Shown here piece after piece: positions 29,841 to 38,611 of a stretch of DNA of 64,000 nucleotides. Source of the stretch: Phycisphaerales bacterium (GTDB lineage: Bacteria; Planctomycetota; Phycisphaerae; Sedimentisphaerales; UBA12454); NCBI GenBank assembly GCA_003142595.1, contig PLMU01000003.1, forward strand, positions 256,501 through 320,500, written 5' to 3'. Numbering within the stretch: the first letter of the stretch is position 1; every line of letters begins with the position of its first letter. The position numbers were made by a program, and so were the translations under genes. The notes under the pieces were generated by a model. It did not search any database, had not been told where the DNA came from, and saw only the letters and a program-made list of their open reading frames with translations.

Positions 29841-30779
29841 ATGCAAGAACGTCAAGTTGAAAGAGCAAGCGGTTGGGTGGTTTTGCCAGTGACAATAATA
29901 TTATGGCTGGTTTTGCCGGCATCAATCATTTATGCAGTTACACACAACCTCAAAATCACATTTTTCTTCGTCGGGGCATTGATATGCGATTTTCTGCTGG
30001 CGTTATTTTTGTCCAACGAATTTTTTACGCTGCAGCCGAACGAGGCAAGGGTATTAATTCTTTTTGGCAAATATGTCGGCACCGTCAAGAATGACGGATT
30101 TCACTGGGCCAATCCTTTTACTGTCCTTCGCAAAGGTCGTGTTGCAACCAACAAAGGAACCTTCGAATTTGGCTCAAACAAGTATCATGTTTCGCTTCGA
30201 GCACGCAATTTTCAAACCGATATGCTCAAGGTCAACGACCAGAGAGGAAACCCTATAGAAATTGGAGCAGTAGTTGTCTGGCAAGTTGCTGATACGGTTA
30301 AAGCCCTTTTCGATGTGGACGATTACGAGCAATATATCAAAGTGCAGAGCGAAACAGCAATAAGACATCTGGCAAATATATATCCTTATGACCAGGGAGA
30401 TGATAACGAGGAAGCTGAACTGACTTTGCGGGGCAGCAGCGAAACCATCAATAACGCACTTAAAAGCGAATTGGAAAGCAGATTGGCAAAGGCCGGTGTA
30501 GTAGTCGTAGAGGCTCGGCTTACTCATCTGGCATACGCGCCTGAGATTGCAGGTGTGATGTTGCGGCGTCAGCAGGCAGAGGCGATAATCGCCGCCAGAA
30601 AGAAAATTGTCCACGGTGCAGTAAGCATGGTAGAGATGGCACTGTCCGAATTGTCTGCCAAACAAGTTGTCAAACTCGACGAAGAGCATAAAGCCACAAT
30701 GGTCGGAAATCTGCTGGTTGTTCTCTGCGGCGAATCTCAGTCAGAACCGGTAGTCAACGTAGGAACACTTTATCGTTAA
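29841..30779 (+). CDS. SPFH/Band 7 domain membrane protein
   Basis: The 312-residue protein has two adjacent membrane segments (about 14-35 and 40-60), then an SPFH domain opening with LQPNEARVLILFGKYVGTVKNDGFHWANPF-type sequence. A helical region rich in Ala, Glu and Arg follows (MLRRQQAEAIIAARKKIVHGAV). SPFH proteins oligomerise into membrane microdomain scaffolds and often control proteases. An NfeD partner is not adjacent; instead a small Arc-like gene follows by 42 bases. RBS AAGGAG precedes the ATG. Confidence 0.92.
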   Translation: MQERQVERASGWVVLPVTIILWLVLPASIIYAVTHNLKITFFFVGALICDFLLALFLSNEFFTLQPNEARVLILFGKYVGTVKNDGFHWANPFTVLRKGRVATNKGTFEFGSNKYHVSLRARNFQTDMLKVNDQRGNPIEIGAVVVWQVADTVKALFDVDDYEQYIKVQSETAIRHLANIYPYDQGDDNEEAELTLRGSSETINNALKSELESRLAKAGVVVVEARLTHLAYAPEIAGVMLRRQQAEAIIAARKKIVHGAVSMVEMALSELSAKQVVKLDEEHKATMVGNLLVVLCGESQSEPVVNVGTLYR

Positions 30780-30821
30780 GCGAACAAGATTAAATTTTTG
30801 AAAAATTTTTCGTAATATACT

Positions 30822-31004
30822 ATGGCAGAAAAAAAGGATTTTTTATTACGTATGGACCCTGCAGTTTGGAACCAACTGCAGGCCTGGGCCGCAGATGAAT
30901 TGCGGAGCGTCAACGGACAAATAGAATTTATCCTTCGCAAAGCAATTGAAGCGCGCGGCCGAAAAGTCCCGCCTGACCAGGCAAAAGACGATTCAAAACC
31001 TTAA
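30822..31004 (+). CDS. Arc-like ribbon-helix-helix small protein
   Basis: The 60-residue protein has an N-terminal beta strand (KDFLLRMDPAVWNQLQAWA) and helices (LRSVNGQIEFILRKAIEARG) that fit the Arc/MetJ ribbon-helix-helix fold. It lies directly after the SPFH gene in the same direction, a pairing I recognise from other genomes. It may bind DNA and autoregulate the pair, or bind the SPFH protein; which one is unknown. Confidence 0.82.
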   Translation: MAEKKDFLLRMDPAVWNQLQAWAADELRSVNGQIEFILRKAIEARGRKVPPDQAKDDSKP

Positions 31005-31084
31005 TACGAACTATGGATTTTTATTTTTTTTATGGTATCCTAATTAATGGAAGAATTTTTTTTAGGAGAGTTAAAATTAAAAGA

Positions 31085-32092
31085 ATGATTTCAGTTATTA
31101 TGTGCGTAGTTTTCCTGGTTGCAGTTGTTTGTCCGGCTGCGCAAGATAAAGTTGACCTGAAACTGCGGCTCAAAGCGGGCGAAAAGTACGATATGAAAAT
31201 GACCTCAACTCAAAAGATGACCCAGTTGTTTATGGGTCAGGAGCAGACGAGTAATCAGACTAATGAAATGGTTATGAGCATGAATTGTTTAAGTGTCGAT
31301 GCCAATGGCGTAATGGATATAGAGGCGACCTATAAATATATGAAAATGACTATGGATGGGCCAATGGGGCGAATAGAATATGATTCGAGAAATCCCAAAC
31401 CTACCGGCCCAAACGAACCCGATAAGCAAAATTCCAATAATATTTTATCTTCGTTCTTAAGAGGCGGAATTAATTCAGGTATAATCGGCGGCCAGTATCC
31501 CGGCATATCTTCCGGCGCATCTTTTATGTCGGGCGGTCTTGCAGGATTATGTATAGATGTACTTGCAGGGCAATTGGCTAAGACCGCAGAGAAAACAGGA
31601 GAAGAGGAAGCTACTGCCGGTCTTTCAGACATAGCGAGTAAAAAGTTTCGGATGAAGATGACTCCCACGGGCGAAACAACAACGACTAGTTTTACAACAG
31701 GTGTGATTTTTCCAACAAACCCAGTAGGGGTCGGGGATACCTGGCACACCACTTCAACGATAAACCCTAATATGCCGACAAATCTTAGCAACACTTGCGT
31801 GCTCAAAAATCGTAAAGACGGTATCGCATACATCGACACAGTGACCAAAATGGATATGGGCGATAGTTCAAAGGCAATCAAAACAGACCCGAATAATAAG
31901 GTCTCTACGCAAATGTCCGGCACGATAAATTCGGCGAATGAAATTGACGAAAAGACAGGGCTTCTCCGTAAAAGCAATATGACAACAAATATTTCAAGCG
32001 TAACGAAAATGGAAGCAAATCCGCAAATGCCTAAAGGCATGACGACGTCGATGACAATTACGGGAAATACAGTTGTGGAAATGATTAAATAA
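31085..32092 (+). CDS. Secreted DUF6263-like protein
   Basis: The product has 335 residues from the ATG at 31085, which begins a clear signal peptide (MISVIMCVVFLVAVVCPAAQ). The frame is open 24 codons further upstream, but that part is unlikely to be translated as it would precede the signal. The mature part has repeated beta-rich stretches with many Met and Thr (RLKAGEKYDMKMTSTQKMTQ, VGVGDTWHTTSTINPNMP). DUF6263 proteins are secreted and of unknown function. A strong terminator follows. Confidence 0.7.
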   Translation: MISVIMCVVFLVAVVCPAAQDKVDLKLRLKAGEKYDMKMTSTQKMTQLFMGQEQTSNQTNEMVMSMNCLSVDANGVMDIEATYKYMKMTMDGPMGRIEYDSRNPKPTGPNEPDKQNSNNILSSFLRGGINSGIIGGQYPGISSGASFMSGGLAGLCIDVLAGQLAKTAEKTGEEEATAGLSDIASKKFRMKMTPTGETTTTSFTTGVIFPTNPVGVGDTWHTTSTINPNMPTNLSNTCVLKNRKDGIAYIDTVTKMDMGDSSKAIKTDPNNKVSTQMSGTINSANEIDEKTGLLRKSNMTTNISSVTKMEANPQMPKGMTTSMTITGNTVVEMIK

Positions 32093-32112
32093 AGAGATTT
32101 AAAGCTATAAAA

Positions 32113-32153
32113 GAAAACGGCCTTTGGAATGTTCCAAGGGCCGTTTTCTTTTG
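32113..32153 (+). terminator. Bidirectional intrinsic terminator
   Basis: A long stem (GAAAACGGCC with GGGCCGTTTTC, with inner CTTTGGAA/TTCCAAGG pairing) is followed by TTTT. It separates the DUF6263 gene from the convergent small peptide gene. Confidence 0.88.
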
Positions 32154-32166
32154 CACGCTAAAATTT

Positions 32167-32253
32167 TTATTTCTTTTTGCCTTTTTTTGCTTTTTTAGCC
32201 GTTTTGGCTTTTTTCTTACCGGAACTGCATCCACATGTCGAACATGCACTCAT
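32167..32253 (-). CDS. 28-residue Cys/Lys-rich peptide
   Basis: An ATG at 32253 has GGATG-type RBS sequence about ten bases upstream. The 28-residue product has a metal-binding-like head (MSACSTCGCSSG, Cys at 4, 7 and 9) and a tail almost wholly of Lys and Ala. The tail looks able to bind nucleic acid or ribosomes; the head could hold zinc. It is too short for usual gene finders. It lies between the terminator and agmatinase, upstream of neither. I do not recognise it as a named family. Confidence 0.55.
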   Translation of the reverse strand: MSACSTCGCSSGKKKAKTAKKAKKGKKK

Positions 32254-32299
32254 AACCACATCCTTTCAAAAAATGGAATCTATTTTATAAATTTATCGG

Positions 32300-33163
32300 C
32301 TATTTCAGACAAAATCTGTAACTTAATAGTTTATAAATCAGTTTTGCCGCCAGAAAATCGGAGGCTTTATTTTTTGGATTAGGACATAGTTCAACAATAT
32401 CGAAACCAACAACGTTTTTCTTTTTCATCAGCAGTTTAAGAAAATTAATTACCTGGTACCAGCCTAATCCGCCCGGCTCAGGCGTGCCCGTCGAAGGCAA
32501 TATAGCAGGGTCGAACACGTCGAGGTCGATTGTCAGATAAACATTTTTGGTTAATTTACCCAGGCATTTGCCGAACCAGTTATTATTGTCGTCGCAGATA
32601 TCCTGAGCGAGAAAAACATTACCTTTTTTCTGTATCGAACTTCTTTCTGTAATATCCGCGCTTCTGATTCCGACCTGAACAATGGGAGCTATTTCTCTTG
32701 CGCGAGCCATTACGCAGGCGTGATTGAATTTTGTGCCGTGATATTCCTCTCTCAAATCTGCATGCGCGTCGAATTGAATCACTGAGACGTTGTCGAATGA
32801 TTCGACATGAGCTTGTATCGTTGCGGCACTGATGGAATGTTCGCCGCCGAGCGTTACGACATATTTTTTATTTTTGATATGTTTGAGAACTTTTGCCTTT
32901 AGTTCAACAACCATTTTTTCAGGAGACTTTTTTTCTTTTGTCGGTTTGTCTGTGAAGATGCCCTGTTTGAAAACTTCCGAATCTGTTTCGATATCATAAG
33001 TTTCCATATTTGCCGAGGCTTCGAGAATCGCGGCAGGGCCTTTATCTGCGCCTTTTATCCAGGTGCTTGTTGCGTCGAACGGCGCGGGCAAAATGACTAT
33101 TTTGGCTTTATCGTAAGCACAGTATCTTTGCGGCGGGTCGCAGAAATTGATTTGCTGTTTCAT
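32300..33163 (-). CDS. speB: Agmatinase
   Basis: The 287-residue ureohydrolase has the binuclear manganese site: GGEHS, DAHADLR and SIDLD-type TIDLDVFDPAI, followed by TGTPEPGGL. It splits agmatine into putrescine and urea. It lies 13 bases downstream of the arginine decarboxylase gene on the same strand, giving a two-step arginine-to-putrescine route in one operon. No spermidine synthase is seen in the window. Confidence 0.93.
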   Translation of the reverse strand: MKQQINFCDPPQRYCAYDKAKIVILPAPFDATSTWIKGADKGPAAILEASANMETYDIETDSEVFKQGIFTDKPTKEKKSPEKMVVELKAKVLKHIKNKKYVVTLGGEHSISAATIQAHVESFDNVSVIQFDAHADLREEYHGTKFNHACVMARAREIAPIVQVGIRSADITERSSIQKKGNVFLAQDICDDNNNWFGKCLGKLTKNVYLTIDLDVFDPAILPSTGTPEPGGLGWYQVINFLKLLMKKKNVVGFDIVELCPNPKNKASDFLAAKLIYKLLSYRFCLK

Positions 33164-33176
33164 TTATCCCTCTGCG

Positions 33177-33740
33177 TTAATCAAACAGAAACATTGCGAT
33201 TGCGACGGTTGTAGTCCAAAGTCCTTTTTGGCCTCTTGCGGCTTGTGTGCTGTTTGAGGTTCGGATGAAAAGCCCGCTGGATTTATAAGCCTGTTCTTTT
33301 TCGCTCCAGGCATTGTTGGGATCAACTTCAAGGCCGAGAGTTGTGCCCAGCATTTCAGCGGCAAGGTCTTCCGCTAAATCGCCGGCCTGCTGCTCATTCA
33401 TCCCGTGGCCATGAACTTCGCTCAAATATCCCCAGTTGTTCCTATCCTTTGGTAATGCCATTCCGATTGAAGTGGCGACAAGTCTGCCGTGTTCATTCGT
33501 GTCGCATCTGGCCATAACGCAGAAAGCGATTGAACCCGGCACAAGTTCTTTAAGCCCGGCCTCTTTGCTGATAATTTTGCATTTAGGCGGCAAAATGGAT
33601 GAAACCTGCACGAGGTTCTGGTTTGCTACCCCTGCGTCCCGCAGTGCCTCTTCGAAAGATTTGAGCTGGTATCTGTGTCTTCCGACACCTTTTGTTAGAA
33701 ATATTCTTTTCGCCACAAGAACATTAGAAATACTTGGCAT
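33177..33740 (-). CDS. pdaD: Pyruvoyl-dependent arginine decarboxylase
   Basis: The 187-residue protein fits the PvlArgDC family: an N-terminal strand with LTKGVGRHRYQLKSFEEALR, the self-cleavage site VSSILPP (Ser47-Ser48, the second Ser becoming the pyruvoyl group), and the core GSIAFCVMARCDTNEHGRL with GYLSEVHGHG. The proenzyme cuts itself into beta and alpha chains and decarboxylates arginine to agmatine. Agmatinase follows directly. This enzyme type is commonest in archaea and scattered in bacteria such as Chlamydiae and Planctomycetes. Confidence 0.93.
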   Translation of the reverse strand: MPSISNVLVAKRIFLTKGVGRHRYQLKSFEEALRDAGVANQNLVQVSSILPPKCKIISKEAGLKELVPGSIAFCVMARCDTNEHGRLVATSIGMALPKDRNNWGYLSEVHGHGMNEQQAGDLAEDLAAEMLGTTLGLEVDPNNAWSEKEQAYKSSGLFIRTSNSTQAARGQKGLWTTTVAIAMFLFD

Positions 33741-34093
33741 CTCTTTTAATTCCTTTCAAGTAAAAAAATCGACAAAACTAACTTTATGATTTTATATGGA
33801 AAAATGAAATATCGAAATAAAAAATCCCGATAAATAAAAAAAATTCTGAAAGAACTAAAAAATATTTTGTATCAGGGGAAGAATAGTCCGCTTAGTATAT
33901 CAAACTCGACCGTAGTTCCCTATGACAATGCAGGAATAATGAGGTTATAACTGCCAAAATGGCACATTGTTATTCAGGCTTGTAGTTTGTAAGTTGTTTT
34001 ATTATAATAAGTTAAGTTTTTTACTAACTCTGGCACATACTTTGCGATTATGATTATAAAGTGAAGATTAATGGTTAAAAGGAGATAAAAACT
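33741..34093 (+). other. Intergenic region upstream of dnaK
   Basis: This A+T-rich stretch has no gene. It contains the sigma-54 promoter at 34031-34045 and AAAGGAGA before the dnaK start. A CIRCE element (TTAGCACTC-N9-GAGTGCTAA) is not present. Confidence 0.7.
34031..34045 (+). promoter_or_regulatory. Sigma-54 (-24/-12) promoter of dnaK
   Basis: TGGCAC, five bases, TTGC: this matches the RpoN core exactly, with the GG and GC dinucleotides ten bases apart. The distance to the dnaK start (34094) leaves room for a leader of about 37 bases from a start 12 bases after the GC. Established consensus, applied by eye. Confidence 0.75.
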
Positions 34094-36034
34094 ATGGCAA
34101 AAATTATTGGAATAGATCTGGGGACGACTAATTCGGTTGTTGCGGTAATGGAAGGCACCACGCCAAAGGTGCTGGTCAACTCATCCGGCGGCAGGCTTAC
34201 GCCTTCGGTAGTGGGTTTCACAGACAAAGGCGAGCGTCTTGTCGGCCAGATTGCCAAGCATCAGCAGGTTACAAATCCCGAAAATACCGTTTTTTCCATC
34301 AAGCGGTTCATGGGCCGGCGACACGATGAGGTCGCTAGCGAGGAAAAAATGGTTCCATATAAGGTTGTGGGCGCAGCTAACGATCTTGTCAAAGTCGGCG
34401 TAAGAGGCAAGGAATTTACGCCGCCGGAGATTTCAGCGATGATTCTTCAGGATTTGAAGAAAACCGCTGAGGATTATCTTGGCGAGAAAGTGGAAAGGGC
34501 GGTTATTACCGTTCCGGCGTATTTTAACGACGCTCAGCGACAGGCTACCAAAGATGCCGGCACAATAGCGGGTCTGAAGGTTGAAAGAATTATCAACGAG
34601 CCAACTGCCGCGGCACTGGCATACGGCGTTGAAAAGAAGAGAAATGAAAAAGTAGCCGTTTTTGATTTCGGCGGCGGAACATTTGATATTTCGGTTCTCG
34701 ATATCGGCGATAATGTTTTTGAAGTACTAAGCACCAACGGCGATACTCATCTTGGCGGCGACGATATAGATGAAATTCTTATAAATTATCTCGCTGATGA
34801 ATTTAAAAAAACCGAAGGAATCGACCTGCGGAAGGACCCGATGGCGCATCAGCGGCTCAAAGAAGCTGCCGAAAAAGCCAAGTGCGAATTGTCCACACAA
34901 GTCGAAACGACTATAAATCTGCCGTTTATAACGGCCGATGCTTCAGGACCAAAACACCTGCAAATAACGCTTACGCGAAGCAAATACGAAGCTTTGGTAG
35001 AGCCGATATTTGAAAGACTTAAAAGCCCATGTATCAAGGCGATGAGCGATGCAAAATTGAATCCGTCTGAAATAGCAGAAGTTCTGCTTGTCGGCGGTTC
35101 GACGAGAATTCCAAAGGTTCAGCAGATAGTTAAGGACTTATTTAAGAAAGAGCCGAACAAGAGCCTCAATCCCGATGAAGTTGTGGCGATTGGCGCCGCT
35201 GTTCAGGGTGCTGTTCTTGCCGGCGATGCTGGCGTTAAAGATATTCTGCTGCTGGACGTTACGCCGTTGTCTCTGGGCGTAGAAACTCTCGGCGGCGTTA
35301 TGACAAAACTGATTGATCGCAACACAACTATACCGACCAGCAAGAAAGAAGTCTTCTCGACCGCTGCCGACACCCAAACGACAGTCGATATTCACGTCCT
35401 GCAGGGCGAACGGGAATTTGCGCGGGACAACAGAACGCTGGGCAGGTTCCAGCTTTCCGATATTCCGCCTGCTCCGCGCGGCACCCCGCAGATTGAAGTT
35501 GCTTTTGATATCGATGCCAACGGTATATTAAACGTCTCGGCAAAGGACCTTGGCACCAGTAAACAGCAGTCGATTCAAATTAAATCCAGCTCCGGCCTGA
35601 GTGACGAAGAAGTTAAAAAGATGCAGAGAGATGCCGAATCTCACGCGGCTGAAGATAAGAAACGCCGTGAAGTTGTTGACCTTAAGAATCAGGCCGACCA
35701 GTTGATTTACTCTACCGAGAAAACTCTCAAAGAGCACGGCGCCAAGGTTTCAGGCGATACCCGCGGCAAAATAGAGTCTGCCGTTAACAATCTTAAAGAA
35801 GCCGCCAAAGGCGAAGACGGCCAGGCTATAAAGAACGCTATGGAAAATCTCAGCACCACCGCTCAGGAACTTGGCAAGATTCTTTATGAAGAAGCGGCTA
35901 AAAAGCAGGGCGCTCAGGGAGCAGAGCCTGCCGGACAGCAGACTTCAGAACCTCCGCAAGGCGGAGAGGGCGAAGTCCACCGCAAAGGCGGCGACGATGT
36001 AATTGACGCTGAATTCGAAGCTAAAGACAAATAA
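34094..36034 (+). CDS. dnaK: Chaperone DnaK (Hsp70)
   Basis: The 646-residue protein shows [57 protein letters not shown], and the substrate-binding domain (ITPLSLG-type [14 protein letters not shown]), ending in a Gln/Gly-rich linker and [12 protein letters not shown]. It folds proteins with DnaJ and GrpE, neither of which is adjacent. RBS AAAGGAG is strong. The promoter appears to be sigma-54-type rather than CIRCE- or sigma-32-controlled. A terminator follows. Confidence 0.98.
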   Translation: MAKIIGIDLGTTNSVVAVMEGTTPKVLVNSSGGRLTPSVVGFTDKGERLVGQIAKHQQVTNPENTVFSIKRFMGRRHDEVASEEKMVPYKVVGAANDLVKVGVRGKEFTPPEISAMILQDLKKTAEDYLGEKVERAVITVPAYFNDAQRQATKDAGTIAGLKVERIINEPTAAALAYGVEKKRNEKVAVFDFGGGTFDISVLDIGDNVFEVLSTNGDTHLGGDDIDEILINYLADEFKKTEGIDLRKDPMAHQRLKEAAEKAKCELSTQVETTINLPFITADASGPKHLQITLTRSKYEALVEPIFERLKSPCIKAMSDAKLNPSEIAEVLLVGGSTRIPKVQQIVKDLFKKEPNKSLNPDEVVAIGAAVQGAVLAGDAGVKDILLLDVTPLSLGVETLGGVMTKLIDRNTTIPTSKKEVFSTAADTQTTVDIHVLQGEREFARDNRTLGRFQLSDIPPAPRGTPQIEVAFDIDANGILNVSAKDLGTSKQQSIQIKSSSGLSDEEVKKMQRDAESHAAEDKKRREVVDLKNQADQLIYSTEKTLKEHGAKVSGDTRGKIESAVNNLKEAAKGEDGQAIKNAMENLSTTAQELGKILYEEAAKKQGAQGAEPAGQQTSEPPQGGEGEVHRKGGDDVIDAEFEAKDK

Positions 36035-36058
36035 TACAATTGGTTAGATGACTCAGAT

Positions 36059-36095
36059 AGGCCATTCTTCTCGTTAAGAGGAATGGCCTGTTTTG
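36059..36095 (+). terminator. Probable terminator after dnaK
   Basis: A nine-base stem AGGCCATTC / GAATGGCCT is followed by GTTTTG, 25 bases after the dnaK stop codon. The T tract is short. Confidence 0.7.
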
Positions 36096-36167
36096 TAGGA
36101 ATAAATTTGATTTTGCCATATTGGCGCGTATCATATACGCCGAACCTTCTGCTATGCGAACGGGCTA

Positions 36168-36650
36168 ATGAAAAATTTTGAAAAATTCAACAGAGCTTTA
36201 TTGTTTTCCCTGTGTTCGGCAATAGGGATTTTTTCCTTAGCGCTGGCAATTCTTGGTCCGGAGTGGAAAAATCTTTATAAAGTAAGATCGGCCACAAAGC
36301 AGGTTGAGCAGAATAACGGCAGGATAGAGCAGATTCTGGAAGACCACGAAGTATTAATCGGACGGATAAATAAAGACCCCGAAATGCTTAAACGTCTTGC
36401 CCCCGTGACCTTAGGCGAAAAGTCCAGAGACGCCAATCAGCCGGATGTAAAAATGACCGCCGACACACTCGACCGGGCGAAGGAAGCGCTTGCCGAGTCA
36501 AGCGATGAGGAAGAGCCGAAAGGCAGCGAACAGGAAATTCCAGTCTGGCTGCAGCGGACCACTTCAGATCAGTCGCGGATGGTTCTGTTTGTCGCCGGCG
36601 GCGGACTGGTTCTGGTTTCGTTTGTCTGTTTCGGAGCGAAAAAAGATTAG
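36168..36650 (+). CDS. Hypothetical protein with two membrane segments
   Basis: The product has 160 residues. Membrane segments near 12-30 (ALLFSLCSAIGIFSLALAIL) and 138-154 (MVLFVAGGGLVLVSFVCFG) flank a soluble, charged middle with a coiled-coil-like stretch (VEQNNGRIEQILEDHEVLIGRI). No known family is recognised. A hairpin topology, with the middle part in the periplasm, is likely. It lies between dnaK and the dihydrouridine synthase, 57 bases before the latter. Confidence 0.65.
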   Translation: MKNFEKFNRALLFSLCSAIGIFSLALAILGPEWKNLYKVRSATKQVEQNNGRIEQILEDHEVLIGRINKDPEMLKRLAPVTLGEKSRDANQPDVKMTADTLDRAKEALAESSDEEEPKGSEQEIPVWLQRTTSDQSRMVLFVAGGGLVLVSFVCFGAKKD

Positions 36651-36707
36651 ATTCTCCCTTTGCAAACCCACCTGTCGCATTAGGCGCACGTTCTGCGGAT
36701 ACAAAAT

Positions 36708-37691
36708 ATGCTGAAAATCGGAAATGTAAAACTTGATACCCCTGTCCTCCAGGCATCCCTGAGCGGTTACAGCGACCGCGCGATGAGGACGATGGCCCGG
36801 CGGTTCGGATGCCAACTGACCTTCAGCGGCGTTATGCTCGACAAATCCGTATGCTATAAACCTTTTCTCCAGAAGGTTTGCAATAAAATCAGAGACGAAG
36901 AACATCCTATCGGCGGCCAGCTTCTGGGAACAGAAGTGAAAACAATGGCGCAGGCCGCTGGAAATCTTTACGAAGCAGGCTACGATATCGTCGATTTGAA
37001 TTTTGCATGTCCTGCTCCGAAAGTTCTGCGAAGAGGCAGAGGCGGCGCGATGCTCGGCAATCCCAGGCAGATAATAGAAATTTTCCGCGCCGTCAGGAAT
37101 GCCGTCAAGTGTCCTGTTATGATGAAGCTGAGAATCGGCGTCGATGATAGTGAAGGTGCCCGCGAAGATTTTTTGCGGATTTGCAGTGATGCCGCGGCCG
37201 AGGGCGTTGACGCCCTGATAGTGCACGGCAGAACTACTAATCAATATTTCAAGGGAAAAGCGGATTGGAATGTTGTTACTGAGTTAAAAAAACAATACCC
37301 TCAGCTTATTATCCTTGGCAGTGGAGATTTGTTTGAAGCGCAGGACATTGTCAGTAAACTAAAAACAAGCGGTGTGGACGGTGCGGCCATCGCAAGAGGA
37401 GCGATAGGAAAGCCATGGATTTTCAGACAGATAAAAGAGCTGCTCGAAGGCCACCTCCCAGTGGAAAAAATTTATCAGCCCGACATCAAAGAACAGGGGC
37501 AGATTATTCTTGAACATTTCAGCCTGCTTACGGAACTGTACGAACCCCGGAAATGCGTCTGGTATTTCAGAAAGTTTCTATCGCACTACGGCAGATCGCA
37601 CAGCGAGCCGGGAAAGGTCCGAAGGGAACTTGTGACGGCAAAGGATGAAGCCGCACTTATAGATGCAATCAAAAAATGGTATGGCGTTTAG
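36708..37691 (+). CDS. dus: tRNA-dihydrouridine synthase
   Basis: The 327-residue flavoprotein has LQASLSGYSDRAMRTM at the FMN site, the catalytic Cys101 in LNFACPAPKVLRRGRGG, MKLRIGVDD, VHGRTTNQYFKGKADW and GSGDLFEAQD. It reduces uridines in tRNA using NADPH and FMN. The pattern is nearest to bacterial DusB. smpB starts 25 bases after it, so this is a small translation-related operon. Confidence 0.93.
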   Translation: MLKIGNVKLDTPVLQASLSGYSDRAMRTMARRFGCQLTFSGVMLDKSVCYKPFLQKVCNKIRDEEHPIGGQLLGTEVKTMAQAAGNLYEAGYDIVDLNFACPAPKVLRRGRGGAMLGNPRQIIEIFRAVRNAVKCPVMMKLRIGVDDSEGAREDFLRICSDAAAEGVDALIVHGRTTNQYFKGKADWNVVTELKKQYPQLIILGSGDLFEAQDIVSKLKTSGVDGAAIARGAIGKPWIFRQIKELLEGHLPVEKIYQPDIKEQGQIILEHFSLLTELYEPRKCVWYFRKFLSHYGRSHSEPGKVRRELVTAKDEAALIDAIKKWYGV

Positions 37692-37715
37692 GGAGTCTGC
37701 TGGTAAAATACGGCT

Positions 37716-38195
37716 ATGTCAAAAGACGAAAAGAAAAGCAGCCATATACCGAAGATGGAGAATCGCAAGGCCTTTTTCGATTACGAAATAATCGAAAAGG
37801 TAGAGGCCGGTATGGCGCTTCTCGGCAGCGAAGTTAAATCATTAAGACAGGGCGGGGCGGATTTGAAAGGGGCTTTCGCGAGGGTAGATGGCGACGAATG
37901 CTGGCTGGTTGGTTGTAATATAGCACCATATAAACAGGCCGGGGTTCGAAACCATGAACCGTTACGAAAACGGAAATTGCTGCTGCACAAAAGACAGATA
38001 AAAAAAATATTCACAAAGCTGCAGCAGAAGGGCCTTACGCTTGTGCCGCTGCGGATATATTTTTCCGATAACGGACATGCGAAAATAGAGCTGGCGCTTG
38101 CAACCGGAAAACGTCAATACGACAAGCGGGAGAAAATTAAAAGCAGAGAACAAAAAAGAGATATGGATAAAAGCGTAAGAAAATACAAACGATAA
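37716..38195 (+). CDS. smpB: SsrA-binding protein SmpB
   Basis: The 159-residue protein has NRKAFFDYEIIEKVEAGMAL, LGSEVKSLRQGGADLKG, KRKLLLHKRQIKKI and LVPLRIYFSDNGHAKIELAL, and ends in a basic tail with KRQYDKREKIKSREQKRD. It carries tmRNA to stalled ribosomes. No tmRNA gene was recognised in the window. The downstream DUF1844 gene follows by 31 bases. Confidence 0.97.
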   Translation: MSKDEKKSSHIPKMENRKAFFDYEIIEKVEAGMALLGSEVKSLRQGGADLKGAFARVDGDECWLVGCNIAPYKQAGVRNHEPLRKRKLLLHKRQIKKIFTKLQQKGLTLVPLRIYFSDNGHAKIELALATGKRQYDKREKIKSREQKRDMDKSVRKYKR

Positions 38196-38226
38196 TAAAA
38201 ACAGAAATTTAGGAATCGGAGTTATT

Positions 38227-38607
38227 ATGGCAGAAGAAAAAAAAGAAGAAAAGAAAATCATAGTTGACGAAGACTGGAAAAACAAAGCACAGAAAGAAAA
38301 AGAAATTTCGAAAGACAAAGTTCAGGATGGACCGGCCGGTAAGCAAGGTCCTTCTCAACAGCTTCCGAAGGGCGATTTCGGCACTTTAGTCAGTTTACTG
38401 GCTGCGCAGGCGTTCTATGCGATGGGCCAGATAGGCGATGAAAACGATAAAACGCCGAAAAAGGATTTACCGCTGGCGAAGTTTCAAATCGATATGCTCG
38501 AATCGCTCGAAGAAAAAACAAAAGGAAATCTCACGGAGAATGAGAAACAATTCCTGGAAGGCGCTTTAAGCCAGCTTCGAATAAGTTTTGTTAATTCTGC
38601 GGGATAA
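38227..38607 (+). CDS. DUF1844 family protein
   Basis: The 126-residue protein has a Lys/Glu-rich disordered N-terminus (about 1-45) and a helical core, FGTLVSLLAAQAFYAMGQIG, then FQIDMLESLEEKTKGNLTENE, which is the DUF1844 pattern. Function is unknown. RBS GGAG precedes the ATG. It ends four bases before the trpC start. Confidence 0.85.
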   Translation: MAEEKKEEKKIIVDEDWKNKAQKEKEISKDKVQDGPAGKQGPSQQLPKGDFGTLVSLLAAQAFYAMGQIGDENDKTPKKDLPLAKFQIDMLESLEEKTKGNLTENEKQFLEGALSQLRISFVNSAG

Positions 38608-38611
38608 CGCT

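Noticed and set aside
31330-32040. 236-codon minus-strand frame opposite the DUF6263 gene
   Set aside because: It is antisense to a signal-peptide protein; its hydrophobic look is a shadow of the coding frame.
33960-33975. Second TGGCAC upstream of dnaK
   Set aside because: The sequence after it (ATTGTTATTC) lacks TTGC at the right spacing; only the site at 34031 fits.
33741-34093. CIRCE element upstream of dnaK
   Set aside because: No TTAGCACTC-N9-GAGTGCTAA or near match was found on either strand.
37930-37960. GGTTCGAAACC as a tRNA T-arm
   Set aside because: It lies within smpB in frame and has no acceptor or anticodon arms around it.
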